From positions 6,711,770 through 6,775,769 of the forward strand of contig CM057142.1 of assembly GCA_029964075.1 (NCBI GenBank): a stretch of DNA of 64,000 bases. The letters are read 5' to 3'. Under the pieces are notes generated by a model, which had not been told where the DNA came from, searched no databases, and saw only the letters and a program-made list of their open reading frames with translations. The position numbers were made by a program, and so were the translations under genes. Positions 56,701 to 64,000 of this stretch are shown here, piece by piece. Within the stretch, counting starts at the first letter, position 1. Each line of letters starts with the position of its first letter. The DNA is from Patiria pectinifera (taxonomy: Eukaryota > Echinodermata > Asteroidea > Valvatida > Asterinidae).

Positions 56701-57053
56701 TAGTGACGAACTTTTGCGGGACACATCTTCATATGTTGCTTAAATGACCGTCTATGCAAAGTACAAAGGTAATTGTACTAAAAAAAAAAAGTTCCCAAAG
56801 TGGCATGTAAAATGAAAACTTACACAAAACCCATGGGGAATAGTAAAACATTTTTTTTTTCTTTTTCCCAATTGAAATTGGGAACAGCTATCACAGACAA
56901 AATCTAGTGTCAACTCTAGTCATGAAACAAAAGATTAACACATCCAACTTACCACAAACGATTGGAGACAAATGAAGGCATTGAAAATGTGCCACATAAC
57001 ATCGACACAAATACGACGACAAGTATAAAAACAGAAGCCCCGCGAGGAGACAT
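50770..57053 (-). CDS. RNASET2: Ribonuclease T2 (secreted/lysosomal acid RNase)
   Basis: T2 RNases cleave single-stranded RNA through a 2',3'-cyclic phosphate in lysosomes or outside the cell. Eight coding exons on the minus strand: 56953-57053, 56440-56530, 55706-55788, 55288-55360, 54992-55059, 53323-53436, 51514-51634 and 50770-50949. All phases agree, giving 276 residues. Residues 1-25 form a signal peptide (hydrophobic FILVVVFVSMLCG). Then come WPESFCKFY, the first catalytic block WTIHGTWP (usual IHGLWP), SCNNTWQF, the second block HEWDNHGTCA, then KPNLICFQEN and EIRMCLDKSLQPFDCP. Both catalytic histidines and the glutamate are present. The lysine of the usual HEWxKHGTC is Asn here. N-glycosylation sequons include NNT and NKT. 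A family A MITE begins 128 bases upstream of the start codon. Confidence 0.95.
52218..52977. mobile_element. Inverted-repeat element in an RNase T2 intron
   Basis: TGAGTGCGTTCGATTACTTC at the left is matched exactly in reverse at the right (to 52977), with terminal repeats of about 25 bases. The interior carries a tRNA-like segment and a GC-rich right half. No transposase frame. Confidence 0.75.
52560..52630 (+). repeat. tRNA-like segment (SINE head)
   Basis: GCGATAGCTCAGTCG (A box) and GCGGGTTCGAATCACG (B box, last base off consensus) are spaced as in a tRNA, but the acceptor stem does not pair and the flanks are repeat-like. I read it as a SINE head inserted in the surrounding element and not as a tRNA gene. 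Confidence 0.4.
53437..54991 (-). other. RNase T2 intron 5
   Basis: AT-rich intron between exons 5 and 6. No repeat family or frame with similarity recognised. Confidence 0.55.
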
Positions 57054-57180
57054 GTTTTTTTCTCTTTTAAGTTCTTCTCAGCAGTTAGAATGATAACAGA
57101 ATGAATGACGCGGAAGAGATGGTAAAAGGCAGACACCGATGACAGAGTATCACGCGCAGCTATCGAAACCTGAACTAAAG

Positions 57181-57642
57181 GGTGCATGCCAGTAAATAGG
57201 CCTGACATTGCCTACGCCGGCCAAATCACAATTTGCATGCCCGCAAATTCTCCGGTATTAGAGCATTTCGAGAGCCACGAACTTGAGGGTTGTTAGAAAA
57301 GAAGGGTGGAAGCCATTCAGAGGACTGCGAACTCGTATTTCGGTGAAATACAGAAGAAATTAGGCGCTACAATGGCTCTATTTTGCAATGGATAGGCGTC
57401 CATTTTCAAATTGCGATAGGCTTCAGGACTACTTTTAGGGGAGCTCATCTTTGAATGGATTTTTCCCCACAAGTCATTGGGTTACCCCCAAAAATTGATC
57501 ATAAAATGAAAGATGATGAAATAAGCTTTAATTTGATGTGTGCCTCGACTACTTTGGGGAGTTGTGAGTATTTTTGATAATTTTGGGAAGTGCGCGTAAT
57601 TATCACTGAGGTCAATGGCAGTCTATTTACTGGCTTTATACC
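57181..57642 (+). mobile_element. MITE family A copy in the RNase T2 promoter region
   Basis: Begins GGTGCATGCCAGTAAATAGG and ends TCTATTTACTGGC. The interior blocks (GCCGGCCAAATCACAATTTG, GGGTGGAAGCC, GATGATGAAATAAGCTTTAA) match the other copies. It begins 128 bases upstream of the RNase T2 start codon. Confidence 0.78.
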
Positions 57643-58082
57643 TATACAGTTTGAAAACGGTGTCGGCCATTAGTATTAATGCTGCGACAATAGGGGGCGC
57701 TCTGTTTCATAACACTTCTCTGGCGAGGGGTACATTTCGGGGTTTGGGTGAGTAGTTAACACCGGCAATCGTGGAGCCAGGACAAAAGGGTTAGGGCACA
57801 AACATGCGTCCACGATTGACCGATACCACGATTGAAATTCGTGTACAAAACCAATGAGAGCTGTTCCTAAAAAGTTTAAGGACAAACAAAGGAATGAGGA
57901 TTACGGACAATTGGGGTCCACGATTGCCGGCGTTTACAAAGATGGGTGTGTGGGGGGCATCTGGGGTACTGGGTTTTTTTTGGGGGGGGGCGTTGGATGG
58001 AGCCCCCACTACTTTGCTATGCCACTGCCACTGAAATCTACTTCAAAATTACAGGCGCTTTTTAACGGTAATTTTAGTATGG

Positions 58083-58353
58083 GAAACCCTAAAAGTGCTA
58101 TATATTGCAATGGAGCTCTGTCATCATTTTTTTTTTCAAAATGGTGATGGGCCACAGGACTATTTTTAGGGGTGATCATATTTGGATGGAATTTTCTCCC
58201 CCAAAACATCGGATTATCACCAAAAATTGATGAGAAAATTTAAGGATGATGAAATAAGCTCTAATTTGATGAGTGTCTAAAACACCTTAGAGAGTTACGC
58301 GCGTGATTTTCACTGAGGTCTGTTGGAGTCGATATCATTTACTGGTGTGCACC
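58083..58353 (+). mobile_element. MITE family A, truncated copy
   Basis: Only the 3' half is present: ACCCTAAAAGTGCTATAT, AAAATGGTGATGGGCC, GATGATGAAATAAGCTCTAA, CATTTACTGGTGTGCACC. Confidence 0.7.
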
Positions 58354-59654
58354 CATCACGGCTGATGGATTAACAGCGCCCTCAAGAATTGCGTATTAAA
58401 ACTCCCAACATGCACAAAACAAGTGCTTTAGGTTTGATACCAGCTATGCGCTTGCTGGTGTTGATGGTGTAGTTTACAAAACTGTCTATAGTACTGTACG
58501 AAAACGTCGTCATTCTGCCTAATGATGCAAGTTGAATGTGAAACGTGGAGGGAGTGCAGCAGTGACAGCGACAGGTCAGGAGTTGCATGAAATCCGTAAA
58601 TTAGCCGACTTTTTTTAAACTGTAAATAACCACTGACAGGCGGTTCATTCTTGTGCACGGAGCCGGGTGGGTAGACCCATGGCCGTGTATTAGTAATTAA
58701 ACGCATTTAAAGAAGGCATCATGGTGATATTAAAATAGTGATGATAGTTGTGAATGCGGCTATTGTAGTGGTGAAAATGGTATTGAAGTCGTAATTGTGG
58801 TGATTCATAATGGTGAGGATGTACCTTTAAAATTATGGAAATGATGGGGCTTTTACTAGTCAGTAAGTAGACCCACATCAATTTGTTTTAACCCTATTGG
58901 GGCCGGGGGGCGGAATCCGCCCCCCCCCCCTTCAAGCATGCTCTTTTGTTGCGTTAACAGGTAATTTTTGTTCACCTCCAGGCCAAAGAATATGGAATTG
59001 CACAGGGTTACTACATGCACAAAATGGTCGTCAATACGAGGTTTTACAAGACTCGAAGTCCAAAGCTTGCATTCAAGGAAAGTTCCATTTACAAAATTGT
59101 GATCAAATCATCAAAACGAAGACGAAACCTATTGAGGCTTTTTTTTGTTATTACCCCCTCCCCCTTTTTCGTGATGAGAAAAAAAAATTGCGGATTTCGA
59201 AGTATTTTTCGAACATCCCAACAACAAAAATGTATTCAATAGCACTAAAAAAATGGAGAAAAAAAGTACAAAAGGCCCCCCCCCTTCGAATTTCCACGGC
59301 CGGACAATTTTTGGACTTTGGTCATCCCCCATTCCCCCATTCGCCGGCACAAATTTACGCAACTGTAGAAAGTGGAAATTTTTCTATCAGCTTGCGCTTG
59401 GAAAGTATTGATAGAAGCATCAAAGTCATTTTGACAGATGTTATCAATGCTTTCCAGGAAGCTTAAATTCAATCTGAGAGCGTAACATGACTTGTTTGTT
59501 GGGGTTCTGATTGGAGCTGATACACATCACCTTGAATAAGTTAGTGTGTCAAGGAGTCAACGCTGTTGAAGATTCAGTAAGTTCTAAATTTGACTGATTG
59601 CATTTTGATCTAAATTATTGCCACTGATGCCAAGATAGACTTTGTGCATTGAAA
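58354..59654. other. Intergenic stretch with an unconvincing open frame
   Basis: A plus-strand frame of 189 codons covers 58897-59466 but opens on TTG, has no recognised domain and runs through poly-C tracts. A GTGGTGA/ATAGTGATGATAG-rich low-complexity patch lies at about 58720-58820. Nothing else supported. Confidence 0.3.
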
Positions 59655-60037
59655 TAAGGCCCCCCCCCCCCAAAAAAAGTCTCCGGTTTCTGGTATGCGC
59701 GAACGTCGCCGTAGCCATGCGCGTCGGCAAAATGAGAAAGTTTTTTTTTTCAATGAAAGATGATACTCAAAACCGCCAAACTCACTGGTTTGACTGGAAT
59801 CCTGCTGCTGCACAATTTTAACGTGTTTTTAGATGGGGTTATGGTCGAGAATAAGCTTTATGTGGCCTCTCTGGACACCCATATATTTGCACTAAGTTTA
59901 GTCGGGCACCATTTGCAGTCATCAGCCGACATTTGAAGCAAAAAAAACAGGTAAAAAAAAAAAAAGGCCGCGTCGCCGCACCACTTTTTGGGCAAGCTCC
60001 ATACAAGAAACCGGAGACTTTTTTTTTTGGCCTTAAA
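59655..60037. mobile_element. Inverted-repeat element with AAGGCC...GTCTCCGGTTTC ends
   Basis: AAGGCC, C/A-run, then AGTCTCCGGTTTCT at the left; AGAAACCGGAGACT, T-run, then GGCCTT at the right. GCGTCGGC and GCGTCGCCG lie further inward. The interior (about 59790-59950) contains the 160-bp repeat shared with 15945-16105. Confidence 0.65.
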
Positions 60038-61472
60038 AGATGATTACATCTATTTTGAATTGTGTACCAGGGGAAATAGTGCGTCCAATGAGAGCTGAGA
60101 AACGTGTTGACCCCGGATAGAAAACATCGTTCGATGAGAGCTGAGCTATTGGCCCCCAAGCTGCAGCGTTCTGAAAAACATACGAAATACGTCTGAGAAA
60201 CATACGAACGTTGGTGGCGCACTATATGTTGTCCCGTTTAAGCCTCCGACCCACAAAATGCTGATTCTTCGACTTAATGTGAAGTATTAACGAAGGCTGT
60301 ACTAAGCAAAGCTGCACTTCTTCCCACCTTCAATAAGAGTTTTTTTTCTTTTTCAAAACAAGTTAATCGATAAATGATGTGAAGAACATGAACGTTGTAC
60401 CGGTATAGTATCTAATAAAAATATAAAGCAATGCACAAAAAACCAACCATAATTATACACACACTTCAACACCCCAACAAAAAACCAACCAACCAACCTG
60501 ACAAACAAAAGGCAAACCTTTAAAGAATATTTTGGTCATTCTTCTGCCTGTCAAAATGTGTATAATTTAGACTTTACAGCTTCATGGCGACAACCGCCGT
60601 ATATTGTGTAAACGCTTCACATAAACTTTAAGTTAGGTAAAGAAAAACCTGGAAGAGGAACCTTGGCCTTAAAACGCAGTTTATCAGTCGCATTATCACG
60701 TTGCCATCTCTTGGGCGGGGGGGGGGGGGGGGTCGTGTGAACAATACCCCAAATGAAATACGATGAACATTACACATATTGCCCTAATATCGAAGGTAAG
60801 ACTACATAACAGTGGATCCCTATTCTGCTACTACTATTATTTTTTTTAAATGGTATTCCCACTTGCATATGTGCACCCCGTCCCCGAGATCATAGTGATG
60901 TATTTCGGACTGTTTAAATCGTCTTCAAGCTTAGAATTCGACAACGAAGTTTAACCTCAATAGTGACGCCGTTTTAATAAAAAAAGACTGTGAATTTATT
61001 AAGTTGAAATAATCTGCCTCGCCAAAATCAAAATAATAGTTGCATGGTCCTCTTTGATTTACTTGCTCGTGTACCTGGAATTAAAACCTCGTGATCAAAT
61101 GTAATTGACATTTAACAAAATGTTGGTTTTATATTATTCGAAACGTTTGAACATAACATTGGAACAGTCTGTTTGTAGAAGTGTTCAATAAAAAAGTGTA
61201 GTTATCGCACCCTACGGATTTTACTGTTATGGGCTTTAGTTTTCGATGAAAAAGGCCAAACGCTAAGCTATACTACATTGGAATCTTATGGTAGTATGAA
61301 AGATAATTGTGTTAGAACATATTACTTCACCATAACAAAACTCGAAAAAGCTATAACATGTTCTGACCATAATTTTAATGTTATGGTCGTGTTCTGACCA
61401 TAACTTTAACCTTATAACGTAACCCTAACCATAACCTGCAAACCATAACGTTAACCAATAAATACATGAATC
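60038..61472. other. Intergenic stretch downstream of the receptor gene
   Basis: No gene recognised. Poly-G run at about 60717-60732. A patch at about 61330-61440 repeats GACCATAA and AACCATAAC words. The right end is presumably 3' UTR of the receptor gene. Confidence 0.35.
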
Positions 61473-63926
61473 TTAATACAGAGTATGGTCATGTTTGATT
61501 GAAATGAACGTGAACAACAGGATCGCGATGGATGCCACCAGAAACAAAACAAACATGGCCTTATCTGTCATCCGGGAAACCGCTTGCCACGTGACTGGGA
61601 TCTTCTGACGACTGAGACATTTCACTACTCCGACGACTGTTTTAGGTATGGGCTTGTCGGGAGCTGTGTGGTACAACCTCAAGGCGTAAACAGCCACGAA
61701 AATGGAGGCACAACCCAAGACCACCATGCAGAAGAGGTAGACAGCTGTAAGGATTGAGGGAAACACAACTTTTACAATGGTATCCCTCACAGGACAACTA
61801 ATCTTATGTGGCATTTCAGGAATTCACCGTCATTATCGGAAAATGTTAGGATCCTAAGATTTTCCCTCAATCTTCCGGATCTTGCGATGCCTGATTTACA
61901 TGGTTTAAAGATCAACCTAAAAGCCGCATTCGCACATATTTTAATTTCCAGGTAAAAGTGCGTCGATTTTCATACAGCTACATAACTAGCGCAGAACGCA
62001 CTCTATCCCATGCAGCGCCGTATTAAAACAGGCCAGTAACGGTCATGAATCACTGCGCTTAGAAAAACTTTTACTTAAGGCATCACATTTTGTCAGATAT
62101 TTGACCACAGAACACTATTTGAAACCATGTAACCCCATGTGAATACACGAATTCAGTGCTTTTTGTTCACATGTACTCACATTCAAAACTATAAAGCTAC
62201 GTTCCCCGTGCAATTCTCGAGTTTCACCCCGAACAAAAAGATATATTTGCTAGCCATTCATGTTTTGAATGGGACATCGACTAGAAGAAAATGTGCCCTG
62301 CATGTTTATTGAATTATTACTGTATAATTTCGAATATTGGCTGCCAGACATTAATTCCGGGGTAGGCTACTTCGCAGCGGCAGCGGAACGCTTTTCAAAC
62401 GGGGGCACATCATCAAAAAGCGGCACTTGCTCAGAAAAAAGGCACCTTTCATCGGTGAGAAAGAGAAGAAAATTGTGAAACTATTTTCGTTCACTTTGCA
62501 AGGAATATGTTACCCGGAACAAAATTTACAAACAACGTTGATATACATTTTTAAAATGTTTGCGTTCAAAGTTTAAACATCCTAATTCCCATACTCAAAA
62601 ATATTACAGCGTAGGCCTTTTGAAAAAGTCTCAATATAGGCGTATTGTTATCAAATGAGGTATTTTTTTCACTTGAGAGAGCCCTTCCGCTTCCAGCACC
62701 CCCCCCCCCGCAGTAACCTCTCTGAGTCCGCCCTTGAATTTGACTAGTTACGCGTATGCAAAGAGACAAATTTATTTTAGCGTGAGAGGGGCACTGTTGT
62801 TTTTGATGGCCAGTTCAGTGACAAGTTCATTCGCGTGAGGAGCACTATTATTTTTTTTACAAGCCAGTTTTCCATCTTGAGAGGGGCACAGAGTAGTTTT
62901 CCATCTCGATAAGTTATCGGGAGAGGAGCATTATATTGTTTTTAAGCGGGATCATAATGCTTTCATTTGTGCGTTTGAGGGGCAGTTTTGTTTTTAGCTC
63001 GAGGGGGCACATTTATGACCGCAAGAGGTGCACTTTGTTGGCCTGGGAAAATGAGGGGGGGGGGGGGCAAATGCTCCCGTGCCCCCTCCCCCGGTTCCGC
63101 CGGCCCTGCTGCTTCGTACCCCACAATTAATATCGATAATCAGTATCGAATATTATTATCGATAATGGACATCCCCAACAAAACATCCCAGACATCTACA
63201 AAACAGCAGCAAATAATGCTTGAAGGGAATAAACCACACAAATTGAAAATGGATTACAAAAAGGAAAAAAGAAGAATTTATTGAAGAACACGGAAATGCA
63301 ACTTAAGCAACGAAAGTCAAACTTAATTGTAAAGAAAATGTAAACTCCCTCATCCAATGGGCGGAGAATCAAATTGTGTCTACTTACTAATGATCGGCAT
63401 TTGGTCACCAAGTGGCGGCATGTTTCCTGCTATGAGCTGCTGGAAGAGAACGAACGCCAGGAGATTGGTCATACCTAAAGAGATCTTCTCCCCAGACTCG
63501 GCCGGCATCCAGAACACGGCTAAGGTAATGGTAGTCAGTAGAACGGAGGGAATCAAGATGCTGAAGATGTAGAAGCTAGATGATCGTTCCAAGGTCAGTG
63601 TGTAGATGATGTGGGAGTAAGGGTTCTCACAGCAAGCGTACTTGACCTCAACACCAGCCACATCCACATCCACCAGACTCCACACTCCGTCTTCACTGAA
63701 AACAGTTTGCCTAGTGTCCGCTCCAGTGGAGTGCCGCAAGGCCAGACCCGTCTTGTCGTAGACCCACGGCAAGAAGGTTAGGTTGCATTGTTGGACATCG
63801 AAGGGGAAATTCCGGACGTCAACCTTGCACGAGACTTGGTAAATGACAGGTGTGTACCAATTGACTGTACCGTTCGGACTTATGGTGATCTCCGTATCAT
63901 CTATGCTGGCAAAGTCGAAATTGACA
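61473..63926 (-). CDS. Nicotinic acetylcholine receptor-like subunit, last two exons (partial)
   Basis: A pentameric Cys-loop cation channel subunit. Exons 63388-63926 and 61473-61744 join in phase 1 and give 269 residues; the 5' exons lie beyond 64000, because 63926 is a splice acceptor. In order: the Cys loop (two Cys 13 apart, FPFDVQQC) with an adjacent NLT sequon; PWVYDK; loop C with the vicinal pair YACCENPY, which marks an alpha-type subunit; M1 (FYIFSILIPSVLLTTITLAV); pre-M2 ESGEK with the glutamate typical of cation selectivity; M2 (ISLGMTNLLAFVLFQQL) with Leu 9'; M3 (VYLFCMVVLGCASIFVAVYA); and M4 (AMFVLFLVASIAILLFTFIS). It is closest in style to alpha-7/alpha-9 subunits. The M3-M4 loop is only about 36-40 residues, and position 20' is Gly where alpha-7 has Glu. 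The stop is TAA at 61473. Confidence 0.93.
62390..63110. repeat. Degenerate G-rich repeats in the receptor intron
   Basis: Units resembling GAGAGGGGCAC followed by a T-rich spacer (TTGTTTTTA) recur at about 62785, 62835, 62878, 62920, 62966 and 63000. A related GGGGGCACATC patch lies near 62400. The block ends with a G-run and a GGTTCCGCCGGCCCTGC segment near 63095. Confidence 0.5.
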
Positions 63927-64000
63927 CTACAGAGACAATAATAAATACAACATCGATAGCATTATGGAAATGACATCTTCAATGGAAACAGTGCTCTAAG

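Noticed and set aside
58897-59466. 189-codon plus-strand open frame
   Set aside because: It opens on TTG, the first ATG lies at about 58990, no domain is visible, and it spans poly-C and A-rich low-complexity tracts. I treat it as a chance frame.
61395-61440. Telomere-like repeat
   Set aside because: Only one or two AACCCTAACC-like words occur among AACCATAAC words; no tandem TTAGGG array is present.
61744-61814. Longer start for the receptor's last exon (ATG at 61814)
   Set aside because: The frame above 61744 has no family similarity, while CTTACAG at 61745-61751 (minus strand) is a good acceptor joining M2 to M3 in the correct phase.

Overview
This is nuclear DNA from an animal, not prokaryotic or viral. 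Genes are split by GT-AG introns, exons are short, there are no operons, and most of the window is AT-rich non-coding DNA full of short transposable elements. All recognisable genes are animal genes: LC8 dynein light chain, NAA30, COA6, a TMEM196-like four-pass protein, an HNMT-like methyltransferase, RNase T2 and a nicotinic-type receptor subunit. Many tRNA-derived SINEs, abundant TACATGTA and TAGGCCTA-type words, and long poly-G/poly-C runs suggest a marine invertebrate deuterostome, probably an echinoderm. That assignment is an inference from sequence style.

Layout. 0.5-0.9 kb (+): LC8 dynein light chain in a single coding exon. 1-11 kb: no gene, many small repeats. 11.3-19.2 kb (-): NAA30 in four coding exons. 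19.2-21.8 kb (+): COA6, head to head with NAA30 across a short shared promoter region. 22-29 kb: inverted-repeat elements, including a hAT-like insertion nested in another repeat. 29.9-36.0 kb (+): TMEM196-like gene in four coding exons, with a possible distal non-coding exon near 25 kb. 36.6-37.4 kb: nested element. 38.3-43.0 kb (-): intact HNMT-like gene in three exons. 46.4-47.4 kb (-): broken second copy of exons 2 and 3 of that gene. 50.8-57.1 kb (-): RNase T2 in eight coding exons with a signal peptide. 61.5-63.9 kb (-): the last two exons of a nicotinic acetylcholine receptor-like subunit whose 5' part lies beyond the window.

The genes belong to unrelated cellular processes and form no pathway or gene cluster. 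The only local relationships are the NAA30/COA6 divergent pair and the HNMT-like tandem duplication. I found no RNA gene I would call functional, no CRISPR array and no virus. I do not see a new multi-gene system. The most notable points are changes at key residues in RNase T2, NAA30 and the HNMT-like enzyme, a very short cytoplasmic loop in the receptor subunit, and several families of non-autonomous transposons with clear terminal inverted repeats, target-site duplications and nested insertions. Exon borders were set by eye from splice sites, reading frame and remembered family sequences; no search was run.
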